From positions 41,552 to 105,551 of the forward strand of contig JAVJNS010000030.1 in the NCBI GenBank assembly GCA_040217155.1: 64,000 bases of DNA, read 5' to 3'. This stretch comes from Pelagibius sp040217155. GTDB lineage: Bacteria; Pseudomonadota; Alphaproteobacteria; Kiloniellales; Kiloniellaceae. A model generated the notes under the pieces. The model searched no databases. It saw only the letters and a list, made by a program, of their open reading frames with translations, and was not told where the DNA came from. Position 1 is the stretch's first letter, and every line of letters begins with the position of its first letter. A program made the position numbers and the translations under genes. Shown one piece after another: positions 1 through 9,209 of this stretch.

Positions 1-1650
1 CCAACCGGACCACCAGCCGCGCAGGGTCGGTGTGTCGTGGGTGCCGAAGCTGGCGATGGTCGCGGGACGGTAGGCCGAGGGCGGATGAAAGCGGTGGCCC
101 TCTTTCTCGAATTGCACGACGGCGCAGCCCAGCAAGCCGGACTGAGCCAGGCGGTCGCGCAGCCCCGGCGGCACCGAGCCGAGGTCTTCGCCGACGACGA
201 CGCAACCGGTGCGCTGTGCCTCCAACCGGATCAAAGCCAGCAGCGGCTCCAGGGGGTAGGCGACGTAGCCGCCGGGCGCGCCGTTCTCCGGCACCCAGAA
301 GCTTCTTCTCAGGCCCAGGATATGGTCGATGCGGATGATCCCGGCGTGGCGCATGGCGCTGCGCAGCATCTCGATGAAGGGGCGATAGCCGGCGGCGCGC
401 AGGCCCGCCGGGTCGAAGGGCGACAGCGCCCAGGTCTGCCCCGAGGGATTGAATGCGTCGGGCGGCGCGCCGAGCGACACGGCCTCGACGAAGCAGTCCG
501 GCGCGGACCAGGTATCGGCGCCGCCGGGGCGCACGCCGACCGCCACGTCGAGATAGAGTCCAAATCCCATGCCGGCGCGCTTCGCCGCGGCTTGAGCGGC
601 GGCGATCTGGCGCGCCGCCAACCACTGCAGCCAGGCATGGTAGCGCAGTTCGGCGCCATTGCCGGCGGCGAAGTCCAGCACCGCTTGACTGCCGAAAGCC
701 TGCAGCGGTTCAGGCCAGCCGCGCCAGTCCGCGCCATGCACCAGCGAAACCGCCTCGAACAGCGCATACCACTCGAGTGCTTCGCCGTCGCCGGCACGCC
801 ACGCGGCAAAATCATCGGATGGCCCGCCGGGGACCGGATCGACGTCCTCGAAGACCGCGCGCAACACCGGTGACGCTATGCTCTCGGCAGCGGCATAGTC
901 GACCAGTCCGCCGCTCCGTGCCATCTCCAAACGCTTCGTGTTGTCGTGCAGCAGGCGTTGTGCCTTGACGGAACTCGCAAATCCCGGAACCGCGTCCACG
1001 GCAATGTGGCGCGGTTCGAAGGCGGTGCGGCAAGAGGGCGTATAGGGGCTGATGCCGGTGCAGGCCGCGCCGCGCGCGTGCACCGGATTGATGCCGATAA
1101 AAGCGGCGCCGAGGCCGGCCATCTGCGCGGCGGCTGTCGCCAGGTCGGCGTAGTCGCCGATACCAAGGTTTCGGCTCGAACGCAGGGCATAGAGCGCGGC
1201 GGTGACGCCCCAGGCCCGTTCATGGCCAAGCATATCGGCGACACCCGGCGCTTGCGGCGGCGCGGCGATGATCAGGCAGGTTTCGTCGCCAAGGCAAAGC
1301 CGATGCAGCCCGGCGGGCGGGGCAATGTCAATAAACTCTTCGGCGCTGCCGCTTCGCACTTCTCCAGTTTCCAGTTCGAGATGCCACTCGGCCGGTGCCG
1401 TGAGGTTGAGGCGATGATCGTCGCCTGCCGTGAGCACGATCTCCTCGGGCAGCCGCCTGGTGCCGGCACGATGATCGTGTTCGGCCAGCGCTTCCGCCGC
1501 TTCAGCCTCCGTCGCCACCTCGCAGCCCATGGCGGAGAGAAGGGCGCGCTGCGTCTCGGGGCCGGTCGTGTGGAGGTTGCCCGCCAGGTCGTGCCAATGG
1601 GGTAGAATGCCCAGAGCCTCGGACAGCTTCTCAAGGGGGGACGTGTTCAC
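1..1650 (-). CDS. malQ: 4-alpha-glucanotransferase (amylomaltase), 3' end beyond window
   Basis: Transfers alpha-1,4-glucan segments between maltodextrins in the cytoplasm (GH77). The frame is open from a GTG at 1650 to the window edge, giving 550 codons; the C-terminus lies outside. GH77 landmarks are present: a GFGLYLDVAVGVRP stretch near residue 360, RIDH with the putative nucleophile Asp442, VGEDLGSVP with the acid/base Glu488, and GTHDTPTLRGWW with Asp539. The start is inferred because GTG overlaps the glgX stop (GTGA), meaning translational coupling as last visible gene of glgC-glgA-glgX-malQ. The length agrees with the long MalQ type of about 650-700 residues. Family is clear; only the missing end is unknown. 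Confidence 0.93.
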   Translation of the reverse strand, partial: MNTSPLEKLSEALGILPHWHDLAGNLHTTGPETQRALLSAMGCEVATEAEAAEALAEHDHRAGTRRLPEEIVLTAGDDHRLNLTAPAEWHLELETGEVRSGSAEEFIDIAPPAGLHRLCLGDETCLIIAAPPQAPGVADMLGHERAWGVTAALYALRSSRNLGIGDYADLATAAAQMAGLGAAFIGINPVHARGAACTGISPYTPSCRTAFEPRHIAVDAVPGFASSVKAQRLLHDNTKRLEMARSGGLVDYAAAESIASPVLRAVFEDVDPVPGGPSDDFAAWRAGDGEALEWYALFEAVSLVHGADWRGWPEPLQAFGSQAVLDFAAGNGAELRYHAWLQWLAARQIAAAQAAAKRAGMGFGLYLDVAVGVRPGGADTWSAPDCFVEAVSLGAPPDAFNPSGQTWALSPFDPAGLRAAGYRPFIEMLRSAMRHAGIIRIDHILGLRRSFWVPENGAPGGYVAYPLEPLLALIRLEAQRTGCVVVGEDLGSVPPGLRDRLAQSGLLGCAVVQFEKEGHRFHPPSAYRPATIASFGTHDTPTLRGWWSGW

Positions 1651-3746
1651 AACAAGGTTCCGGTTTCGAAGGCGGCGATGCTCTGCGCCGGAATATCCTG
1701 CTCGGCGGCGCGGCAGGCCGCCCGCGGCGCCTCCGGCCGGGCGCTATCCACGGCACGCACCCAGACTTGGCCCTGCGGCGGCACGGGCAGGCGGGTGGTC
1801 ACAGCCTTCTGCGAGCCGTTGAAGACCAGCACCACGGTATCGCCGTTGGCGGCATAGTCCGGCGCCTCCGCCGACTCGCGCAGTACCAGGCAAAAGCCGG
1901 CCAAGCCCTGATCGCGCCAGTTCACCGCCCCGCCGTCGAGGCCGAGCCACTTCACATCCGGCTCGCCATCCTGATCGCGCTTGCCACCGTGCAGGAAACG
2001 GGATTGTCGCAGACAGGGGTGCGCCTTGCGGAAGGCGATCAACTTTCGGGCAAAGCCGAGAAAGTGCCGGTCGGCCGCGGCCCAGTCGATCCAGCTGATT
2101 TCATTGTCCTGGCAGTAGGCGTTGTTGTTGCCTCGCTGACTGACGCCGACCTCATCGCCGGCCAGCAGCATCGGCGTGCCTTGCGCCATGAACACCGTCG
2201 CCAGCAGATTGCGCCGCCGCTGGTCGCGGCGCAGCCGGATATCCGGATCCTGAGTCTCGCCTTCCTCGCCACAGTTGTCGCTGTAATTTTCCTGGTGACC
2301 ATCCTGATTGCCTTCGCCGTTGACCTCGTTGTGCTTGGCGTTGTAGGCGGTCACGTCGGCCAGCGTGAAGCCGTCGTGGCAGGCGATGAAATTGACCGAC
2401 GACCAACTGCGCCGGCCGGCGCAGTCGAAGGTGCCGGCGGAACCGAGCAGCCGCTCGGCCATATCCTGGGCGGCATGGGTGTCGCCGCGCCAGAACTTCC
2501 GCGCACCGTCGCGAAAGGCGTCGTTCCATTCCGCGAAAGGCGGCGGGAACCCGCCGAGGCGGTAACCGCCGGGGCCGATATCCCAGGGCTCGGCGATCAG
2601 CTTCACCGAGGATAGAACCGGGTCCTGGCGCAGCGCGTCCAGAAAGCCCCCGGCCGGGTCGAAGCCGTGAGCTTCGCGCGCCAGGGTGGTGGCCAGATCG
2701 AAGCGGAACCCATCGACACCCATGGCCTCGACCCACCAGCGCAGGCTGTCCAAGACCATTCGCAACACATAGGGGTGCGCCACGTTCAGCGTGTTGCCGC
2801 AGCCAGTGTCATTGACGTAGAAGCGGCGCTGCCCTTGCTGCAAGCGGTAGTAGGCGGCGTTGTCGAGCCCTCGGAACGACAGGGTCGGGCCGGTCTGGTC
2901 GCCTTCTGCGGTATGGTTGTATACCACGTCGAGGATGACCTCGAGGCCGGCGCCATGCAGGCGGCGAACCATCTCGCGAAATCCGGCGAGGCCGGCCGGG
3001 CCGAAATAGCGCGGCTCCGGCGTGAAGAAGCCGATCGTGTTGTAGCCCCAATAGTTGACGAGCCCCTTTTCGACCAGCCAGCGGTCGTCGACCAGGGCGT
3101 GCACCGGCAGCAGTTCGACCGCGGTGATGCCGAGCGACGCCAGATGGTCCAGCACCGGCGCCGCGGTCAGAGCGTCATAGCTGCCGCGCAGCGTTTCGGG
3201 CAGGTCCGGCCACAGCTGCGTCAACCCCTTGGGGTGCGCCTCGTAGACGATGCTGTCGGCCCAGGGCGTGGCGGGGCGCTCGTTCGCGGGGACCGGCGGC
3301 GGCGGCGCGGTGACCACGCACTTCGGCATCGCCGATGCACTGTCTGTTTTCGAGATGGACAGATCACCCTCGGGCGAGTCCAGGTCGTAGCCAAGAGTGG
3401 CATCGCCGGTGGTGACGCACCCGGACAGGGCCTTCGCATAGGGATCCAGCAGCAGCTTGTGAGGATTGAACCGGTGGCCGCGTTCGGGCGCGTAGGGGCC
3501 GTGGGCGCGCAGGCCGTAGAGGGTGCCGGGCCTGAGATCCGCTAGATAGCCGTGCCACACCGCGCCGGACTTCTCCGGCAGCGCCAGGCGCTCTGTCTCC
3601 CGCCGGCCGTCGTCGGAGAACAGGCAGATCTCGATCTTGGTGGCGTTCTCGGAAAACACCGCAATGTTGGCGCCGTCGCCGTCCCACTGCACGCCGAGCG
3701 GCTCGGGCGCTCCGGCCAGCAGGCAGCGGGTGCGTCTCATCTTCAT
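1647..3746 (-). CDS. glgX: Glycogen debranching enzyme GlgX
   Basis: Hydrolyses alpha-1,6 branches of phosphorylase-trimmed glycogen in the cytoplasm. The 699-residue protein has an N-terminal CBM48 region (about 15-100) followed by a GH13 barrel. Visible catalytic motifs are DVVYNH (273-278), GFRFD with nucleophile Asp350, IAEPWD with acid/base Glu386, and ACHDGF with Asp458. The open frame extends 34 codons upstream into glgA, but the ATG at 3746 is preferred because it overlaps the glgA stop (ATGA), and the family N-terminus begins right after it. The stop overlaps the malQ start. Debranching followed by MalQ suggests the operon handles degradation as well as synthesis. Confidence 0.95.
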   Translation of the reverse strand: MKMRRTRCLLAGAPEPLGVQWDGDGANIAVFSENATKIEICLFSDDGRRETERLALPEKSGAVWHGYLADLRPGTLYGLRAHGPYAPERGHRFNPHKLLLDPYAKALSGCVTTGDATLGYDLDSPEGDLSISKTDSASAMPKCVVTAPPPPVPANERPATPWADSIVYEAHPKGLTQLWPDLPETLRGSYDALTAAPVLDHLASLGITAVELLPVHALVDDRWLVEKGLVNYWGYNTIGFFTPEPRYFGPAGLAGFREMVRRLHGAGLEVILDVVYNHTAEGDQTGPTLSFRGLDNAAYYRLQQGQRRFYVNDTGCGNTLNVAHPYVLRMVLDSLRWWVEAMGVDGFRFDLATTLAREAHGFDPAGGFLDALRQDPVLSSVKLIAEPWDIGPGGYRLGGFPPPFAEWNDAFRDGARKFWRGDTHAAQDMAERLLGSAGTFDCAGRRSWSSVNFIACHDGFTLADVTAYNAKHNEVNGEGNQDGHQENYSDNCGEEGETQDPDIRLRRDQRRRNLLATVFMAQGTPMLLAGDEVGVSQRGNNNAYCQDNEISWIDWAAADRHFLGFARKLIAFRKAHPCLRQSRFLHGGKRDQDGEPDVKWLGLDGGAVNWRDQGLAGFCLVLRESAEAPDYAANGDTVVLVFNGSQKAVTTRLPVPPQGQVWVRAVDSARPEAPRAACRAAEQDIPAQSIAAFETGTLL

Positions 3747-5200
3747 GCGGCGGCCTCTAGCAGTTCGGTGTAAAGCCTCGCGTAGGCGGCGGCCGAGGTG
3801 CGCCAGCCGACCGGGTGTTTCATGGCGCGGCGCATCAGGGCAGTCCAAAGCTTTCTATCCGCGAAGGCGTCGCAGGTGCGGTCGATGGCGTCGGCCAGGG
3901 GCGCGGCCGCGACCGGCGAGAACTGAAAGCCTGTCGCCACGCCGGCCTGGAGAGCTGCCTCGTTGGCGTCGATGACCGTGTCCGCAAGTCCGCCGGTCCG
4001 TGCCACCACCGGCAGGGTCCCGTAACGCAGACCGTAGAGTTGCGTCAGGCCGCAGGGCTCGAAGCGCGACGGCACCAGGATCGCGTCTGAACCTGCCTGC
4101 ATCAGGTGGGACAGCGGCTCGTCGTAGCCGATGACCACGCCGATCCGGCCCGGATTGTCCCGGGCCGCGGCAGCGAAGGCGGTCTCCAAGTCGGCATCGC
4201 CGGATCCCAGCACGGCGAGACGGGCGCCACGCGCCAGCAATCTCGGCAGGGCCTCGAGCAGCAGGTCGAGGCCCTTTTGCCGGGTCAGCCGGCTGATGAC
4301 GCAAAACAGCGGCGCTTCGCCGTTGCTTGACAGCCCGAAGCGCTCGGCCAGGGCTTTCCGGTTCTTTACCTTGGGGGCGCGGCGCCCGGCGGTGTAGGGC
4401 GCGGCGATCTGCGCGTCGCTCTCGGGGTTCCAGACATCGAGGTCGATGCCGTTGAGGATGCCGCAGAGGTCGCCGCGGCGGTGGGCGATGACGCCTTCCA
4501 GACCCATGCCGAACTCGGCGCTCGCCAGTTCGCGCGCATAGGTCGGGCTCACCGTGGAAATTCGCTCGGCGTAGGCGAGGCCGGCCTTGAGAAAGCCGAG
4601 TTGGCCGAAGAACTCGAAGCCGCCGGGATGGAATCCGCTCTGCGGCAGACCCAGCGGCGCGACCGATTTTGCGGGGAACAGGCCCTGGAAGGCGATGTTG
4701 TGTATGGTGATCAGCGTCGGCGGAACCGCGGCCCGCTGCTTTGCGGTGCCGAGCTTCAGGTAGGCGGGGACAAGGCCGCCCTGCCAGTCGTGCGTGTGGA
4801 CGACGTCGGGACGCCATCCGTCGATGCCGTTCACCGCAATGCGTGCGGCGGCGCGGCACAGCGCACCGTAGCGCAGGTGGTTGTCGGGCCAGTCCTTGCC
4901 GTCCGGTCCGAGGTAAGGATTGCCAGGCCGCTCGAAGAGCTGGGGGGCATCCAGCGCCAGGATGTCGAGGCCTGCGGCCTTCGCGGCGATCAGCCGGGCG
5001 CGCCCGCCGGGAAGCTTGCCGGGATCGACGGTCTTGGATTTGGCAGGCAGTGCCGCCTTCACCGCCGGGTAGGCGGGCAGCAGCACGCGCACCTCCACGC
5101 CTTCGGCCGCCAGGGCGGCGGGCAGGGCGCCCACCACGTCGGCCAGTCCGCCGGTCTTGATGAAGGGCACGCATTCGGAGGCGACAAACAAGGCCTTCAT
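3743..5200 (-). CDS. glgA: Glycogen synthase (ADP-glucose)
   Basis: GT5 glycosyltransferase that elongates alpha-1,4-glucan from ADP-glucose. Its 485 residues match the bacterial GlgA size. The substrate-binding KTGGLADVV motif starts at Lys15, close to the N-terminus as expected, and a C-terminal GT-B half carries the PSRFEPCGLTQLYG nucleotide-binding signature. It lies 58 nt downstream of glgC and overlaps glgX by 4 nt. The ribosome binding site is weak. ATG 5200 places the first beta strand (MKALFVASE) directly at the start, so an earlier start is unlikely. Confidence 0.95.
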   Translation of the reverse strand: MKALFVASECVPFIKTGGLADVVGALPAALAAEGVEVRVLLPAYPAVKAALPAKSKTVDPGKLPGGRARLIAAKAAGLDILALDAPQLFERPGNPYLGPDGKDWPDNHLRYGALCRAAARIAVNGIDGWRPDVVHTHDWQGGLVPAYLKLGTAKQRAAVPPTLITIHNIAFQGLFPAKSVAPLGLPQSGFHPGGFEFFGQLGFLKAGLAYAERISTVSPTYARELASAEFGMGLEGVIAHRRGDLCGILNGIDLDVWNPESDAQIAAPYTAGRRAPKVKNRKALAERFGLSSNGEAPLFCVISRLTRQKGLDLLLEALPRLLARGARLAVLGSGDADLETAFAAAARDNPGRIGVVIGYDEPLSHLMQAGSDAILVPSRFEPCGLTQLYGLRYGTLPVVARTGGLADTVIDANEAALQAGVATGFQFSPVAAAPLADAIDRTCDAFADRKLWTALMRRAMKHPVGWRTSAAAYARLYTELLEAAA

Positions 5201-5258
5201 GGTGCTGCCATTCCAGGTGTGTGACTAATCAACGGCGGTCCCGGGCGTGGTGGATGGG

Positions 5259-6527
5259 TCAGGTGGGAAGGGCGTCGATCATGTTCTGGGTGACCAGCGT
5301 CACCCCTCCTTTGCTGACGCGGAAGCGGCGCGCATCTTCCAGCGGGTCTTCGCCGACCACAAGGCCCTCGGGAATGTGAACGCCACGGTCCAGCACCACA
5401 TTGGTCAAGCGGACATTGCGGTTGATGACGCAGTGGGGCAGGGCGACGACCTTTTCCAACTGGCTGTACGAATGGCAATGCACGCCTGTGAAGAGCAGGC
5501 TCTCTGATACGTTGGCCCCGGATATGATGCAACCGCCGGAAACCATCGAAGAGACGGCATTGCCGCGCCTGCCTTCCTCGGCGTGAATGAACTTGGCGGG
5601 GGGCGTAACCTCTCCGTAGGTCCAGATCGGCCAGCTCTCGGAATAGATGTCGAGCTCGGGCACGAATTCCGTGAGGTCGATGTTGGCCTGCCAGAAGGCA
5701 TCCACCGTGCCGACGTCGCGCCAGTAGGGACGCGGTTCGGAGCCGGTCATCACGCAGGAATCCGAGAATTTGTGGGCGATGGCCTTGCCGTGCTTCACGA
5801 TGTGGGGAATGAGATTCTTGCCGAAGTCGTGATCGGAGTCCGGGTCGGCGGCGTCCTTGCGCAGCAGATCGATGAGGAAGTTCGTCTCGAAGACGTAGAT
5901 TCCCATGGATGCCAGAGCGGCCTCCGGATTGCCGGGCATGGCGGGCGGGTCGGCCGGCTTTTCGAAGAAGTCGATGATGCGTGCGGATTCGTCCACGTGC
6001 ATCACGCCGAACCCCGAGGCTTCCAGACGCGGCACCTCGACGCAGCCGACGGTGACGTCGGCGCCGCTGTCGACGTGTTGCGCCAGCATCACGCTGTAGT
6101 CCATCTTGTAGATGTGGTCGCCCGCCAGGATGACGATGTACTTCACCCCGTAGCCTTCGATGATGTCGATGTTCTGGGTCACGGCATCCGCCGTGCCGAG
6201 GTACCACTGCCCCTCGTCGACGCGCTGCGAGGCGGGCAGAATATCGAGCATCTCGTTGCGCTCGGCGCGGAAGAAGTTCCAGCCGCGCTGCAGGTGGCGG
6301 ATCAGGCTGTGCGCCTTGTACTGGGTGGCGACGCCGATGCGCCGGATGCCCGAGTTCACGGCGTTGGAGAGCGCGAAATCGATGATGCGGCTCTTGCCGC
6401 CGAAATAGACCGCGGGCTTGGCCCGGCGGTCGGTCAGTTCCTCAAGCCGGCTGCCGCGTCCGCCGGCCAGAACGAAAGCCATCGACTGCCGGGTCAGAGC
6501 GCCGGCGCTGCCTTGTCCTCGTTGCAT
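5259..6527 (-). CDS. glgC: Glucose-1-phosphate adenylyltransferase (ADP-glucose pyrophosphorylase)
   Basis: Makes ADP-glucose from glucose-1-phosphate and ATP, the committed and allosterically controlled step of glycogen synthesis. The 422-residue protein has the nucleotidyltransferase loop AGGRGSRL (21-28), KPAVYFGG (37-44) and a C-terminal left-handed beta-helix region. ATG 6527 is chosen over an in-frame start 58 codons upstream because GGGAGGAAG sits just before it and the family N-terminus begins there. It is the first gene of the glg operon, with a likely promoter at 6661-6689. Branching enzyme (glgB) and phosphorylase (glgP) are not in the visible part of the operon. Confidence 0.95.
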   Translation of the reverse strand: MQRGQGSAGALTRQSMAFVLAGGRGSRLEELTDRRAKPAVYFGGKSRIIDFALSNAVNSGIRRIGVATQYKAHSLIRHLQRGWNFFRAERNEMLDILPASQRVDEGQWYLGTADAVTQNIDIIEGYGVKYIVILAGDHIYKMDYSVMLAQHVDSGADVTVGCVEVPRLEASGFGVMHVDESARIIDFFEKPADPPAMPGNPEAALASMGIYVFETNFLIDLLRKDAADPDSDHDFGKNLIPHIVKHGKAIAHKFSDSCVMTGSEPRPYWRDVGTVDAFWQANIDLTEFVPELDIYSESWPIWTYGEVTPPAKFIHAEEGRRGNAVSSMVSGGCIISGANVSESLLFTGVHCHSYSQLEKVVALPHCVINRNVRLTNVVLDRGVHIPEGLVVGEDPLEDARRFRVSKGGVTLVTQNMIDALPT

Positions 6528-6660
6528 GGTCTTCCTCCCGAAAGTGCGCGACGGATTCTGAATGGCTGCTGCCCCGCCCCGCGGCTTGCCCCGAAAAACA
6601 CCAGCGAAACGTCGCTGGCGCCGGGGTTGGCCGAGGCCCGTTGCATCCGTCTTGTCGAGG

Positions 6661-6689
6661 ATAATGCACAATCCGGGCGCGCTTGGCAA
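6661..6689 (-). promoter_or_regulatory. Putative sigma70-type promoter of glgC
   Basis: Read on the minus strand there is TTGCCA (6684-6689), a 17-nt spacer and CATTAT (6661-6666), about 130 nt upstream of the glgC ATG. It matches the canonical hexamers at 5/6 and 4/6. It is divergent from the frcB promoter, and the two together occupy the only low-GC part of the 319-nt gap 6528-6846. The rest of that gap shows no gene. Confidence 0.4.
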
Positions 6690-6714
6690 TAAGAAACTCA
6701 ATGTGATTTATTTA

Positions 6715-6753
6715 TTGACAGTGGGCTTGAGCGAGAGCTATTCTTTTGCTCAA
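6715..6753 (+). promoter_or_regulatory. Putative frcB promoter with overlapping dyad
   Basis: A perfect -35 TTGACA lies at 6715-6720 and a -10-like TATTCT at 6739-6744 (18-nt spacing). An inverted repeat TTGAGC (6727-6732) - N15 - GCTCAA (6748-6753) brackets the -10 box, a placement expected for a repressor site. The regulator is not encoded next to the operon. Promoter and operator roles are inferred from position only. Confidence 0.45.
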
Positions 6754-6846
6754 GATGGCACCAAGGCCTTGTGCGGAGGGGCACCCAAGATGCCCGCAGC
6801 ACGCAATTCTAGACCAAACGAACTGTTTTTTGGGAGGAACAAATCT

Positions 6847-7887
6847 ATGAAAACCAGATTCATCGGAACGCTGACGGCCGCCAGCTTTCTCGCCCTGACC
6901 GGCATCGCCGCGAGCGCGGTAACGGCTCCGGCGCTGGCCCAGGAAATCATCGTCGGCCTGATCACCAAGACCAACACCAACCCCTTCTTCGTGAAGATGC
7001 GCGAAGGTGCCGAGGCGAAGGCGCAGGAGATGGGTGTCGAACTGCGCACCTTTGCCGGCAAGTACGACGGCGACAACGAGGCGCAGATCGAGGCGATCGA
7101 AAGCCTGGTCGCGGCCGGCGCCAAGGGCATCCTGATCACACCATCCGATCCTGCCGGCCTGTCCGACACCGTGAAGCGGGCGCGCGAGGCCGGCCTTCTG
7201 GTCATCGCCCTCGACACGCCCTTCGATCCGCCGGAAGCCGCCGATGCCACCTTCGCGACCGACAACTTCAAGGCCGGCGAGTTGATCGGTCAGTGGGCAG
7301 CGGCCACGATGGGCGATACCACGAAGGCCAAGATAGCGACGCTCGATCTATCCGAGGCGCAGATCACGGTGGATGTGCTGCGCAATCAGGGTTTCCTCAA
7401 GGGCTTCGGCGTCGACGTGAAGAACGTCAACAGGATGTACGACGAGGACGATCCGCGCCTGGTCGGTGGCGACGTGACGCTGGGCTCGGAAGAGGGCGGC
7501 CGTACCGCCATCGAGGGCCTGTTGCAGAAGGATCCCGGGATCAATGTCATCCACACCATCAACGAGCCGGCCGCGGCGGGTGCCTTCGAAGGCCTGAAGT
7601 CCTTCGGCCTGGCGGACCAGGTGCTTATCGTTTCGGTCGACGGCGGCTGCCCCGGTGTGCAGAACGTCAAGGAAGGCATCATCGGTGCGACCTCGATGCA
7701 GTTTCCGCTCCGCATGGCCTCTCTCGGCGTCGAAGCGGTTGTCGCTTATGTCAAGACCGGAAAGAAGCCGCAGAACAGCGAAGGGCTGAGCTTCTTCAAC
7801 ACCGGTGTCGAGCTGGTGACCGACGAGCCGGTCGAGGGCATTCCTTCCATCTCATCCGAAGAAGCGCTGGCGAAGTGCTGGGGCTGA
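6847..7887 (+). CDS. frcB: Fructose-type ABC transporter periplasmic binding protein
   Basis: Periplasmic sugar-binding protein of the CUT2 class that delivers its ligand to FrcC. The 346-residue protein has a Sec signal (basic start, hydrophobic core, cleavage near Ala31), then the class I binding-protein fold. The mature start EIIVGLITKTNTNPFFVKM, the LDTPFDPPEAADATFATDN and HTINEPAAAGA segments and the terminal KCWG closely resemble rhizobial FrcB. ATG 6847 is preceded by GGGAGGAAC; an in-frame upstream extension would bury the signal peptide. First gene of frcBCA plus kinase. Fructose is the best guess from family resemblance; mannose or ribose are also taken by FrcB. Confidence 0.9.
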   Translation: MKTRFIGTLTAASFLALTGIAASAVTAPALAQEIIVGLITKTNTNPFFVKMREGAEAKAQEMGVELRTFAGKYDGDNEAQIEAIESLVAAGAKGILITPSDPAGLSDTVKRAREAGLLVIALDTPFDPPEAADATFATDNFKAGELIGQWAAATMGDTTKAKIATLDLSEAQITVDVLRNQGFLKGFGVDVKNVNRMYDEDDPRLVGGDVTLGSEEGGRTAIEGLLQKDPGINVIHTINEPAAAGAFEGLKSFGLADQVLIVSVDGGCPGVQNVKEGIIGATSMQFPLRMASLGVEAVVAYVKTGKKPQNSEGLSFFNTGVELVTDEPVEGIPSISSEEALAKCWG

Positions 7888-7929
7888 CCGGCCGCTGACC
7901 GCTCCTCAGCCTGAGGACATTGGCAACAG

Positions 7930-7953
7930 GGGAGGCACCAGGCAGTGCCTCCC
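7930..7953 (+). terminator. Intergenic hairpin between frcB and frcC
   Basis: Perfect 9-bp stem GGGAGGCAC - CAGGCA - GTGCCTCCC, 43 nt after the frcB stop and 32 nt before the frcC start. There is no T-run after it, so it is more likely an RNA-stabilising or partial-attenuation hairpin that raises binding protein over permease than a full terminator. Confidence 0.6.
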
Positions 7954-7985
7954 GGGGACGAGAAGATTTAGGGAGGCAAGCTTTT

Positions 7986-9209
7986 ATGGCCGAAGACCGG
8001 ACAACTCCCCCGCGCGGCCCACAGGACTTCGAAAAGGCGCTCGACAAGAGCACCGCGGACGTCGCTTCCTTTGAAGTGCACGACAAGTCGCCGATCGCCA
8101 GGTTCCACCACTTTCTGCACGCCAACCCGACGGCCGCGCCGGTGGTGGTTCTGGCTCTCAGTTGCCTGTTCTTCGGTATCTTCGCCAATAATTTTTTCTC
8201 GGCGTTCAATCTGTCGCTGATCATCCAGCAGGTCACCGTCATCGGTATTCTCGGCGCCGCGCAGACGCTGGTCATTCTGACCGCCGGCATCGACCTCAGC
8301 GTCGCCGCGATCATGGTCCTGAGTTACATGGTCATGGCGCGCCTCGCCGTGCAGGGCGACGTTCCGTCGTTCCTCGCGGTGCTCGCGGGTCTCGCTGTCG
8401 GCTTGGCCTGCGGGCTGTTCAACGGCAGTCTCGCCACTCGCGCCCGGCTGGTGCCGATTGCGGTGGCCGTTCTCGCCTGGGTGCTGCTGCTCAGCCTCGG
8501 GTTGCCGCTGATCTACGCCGTGCCGGTCGGCATCGTCGCCGGCTTGGCGGTCGGCTGGTTCAGCTTCGGGCCGGCCCTGGAACTGCGGCTCCCTCCCTTC
8601 ATCGTCACCCTGGGAGCCTGGTCGATCTTCTTCGCCTTGAACCTCTGGTACTCGGAATCGGAGACCGTCCGCAGTCAGGACATCGACGCGACGGCGCCGC
8701 TCTTGAAGGTCTTTGGCCTGCGCGTCGACGTCCTCGGCGCCCAGTTCACACTGGGATCCTTCCTCATGATCGGCATCTTTATCGTGCTCTGGTATGCCCT
8801 GAACTGGACCGCCTGGGGCCGTGCCGTCTACGCCGTGGGCGACGACAAGGAAGCCGCCGAACTGTCGGGCATCAGCACCGACCGTGTCCTGCTGTCAGTC
8901 TACGGAACCGCGGGTCTGCTCTGCGCGCTCGGCGGTTGGGCCGCCATTGGCCGCGTCGGTTCCGCCTCGCCGCAGTCATTCTATGAGGGCAATCTCGACG
9001 CCATTACCGCGGTGGTCATCGGCGGCACCTCGCTGTTCGGTGGCCGCGGCGCGATCTTCGGCACGCTGTTCGGCGCCTTGATCGTCGGCGTGTTCAGATC
9101 GGGGCTCAAGCTGGGCGGCGTCGACGTGCTCTGGCAGACCTTCGCCGTCGGCCTGCTCATCATTGTGGCGGTCGCGATGGATCAGTGGATTCGGAGGGTA
9201 AGCGCATGA
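7986..9209 (+). CDS. frcC: Fructose-type ABC transporter permease
   Basis: Inner-membrane permease of the CUT2 (RbsC/FrcC) family. The 407-residue protein has a hydrophilic N-terminal tail of about 45 residues and then roughly nine to ten hydrophobic segments. The family signatures LTAGIDLSVAAIMVLSYM and AVGDDKEAAELSGI are visible, the latter in the cytoplasmic loop contacting the ATPase. ATG 7986 follows GGGAGG at good distance; the longer reading frame upstream runs through the intergenic hairpin and is rejected. It overlaps frcA by 4 nt (ATGA). Confidence 0.92.
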   Translation: MAEDRTTPPRGPQDFEKALDKSTADVASFEVHDKSPIARFHHFLHANPTAAPVVVLALSCLFFGIFANNFFSAFNLSLIIQQVTVIGILGAAQTLVILTAGIDLSVAAIMVLSYMVMARLAVQGDVPSFLAVLAGLAVGLACGLFNGSLATRARLVPIAVAVLAWVLLLSLGLPLIYAVPVGIVAGLAVGWFSFGPALELRLPPFIVTLGAWSIFFALNLWYSESETVRSQDIDATAPLLKVFGLRVDVLGAQFTLGSFLMIGIFIVLWYALNWTAWGRAVYAVGDDKEAAELSGISTDRVLLSVYGTAGLLCALGGWAAIGRVGSASPQSFYEGNLDAITAVVIGGTSLFGGRGAIFGTLFGALIVGVFRSGLKLGGVDVLWQTFAVGLLIIVAVAMDQWIRRVSA

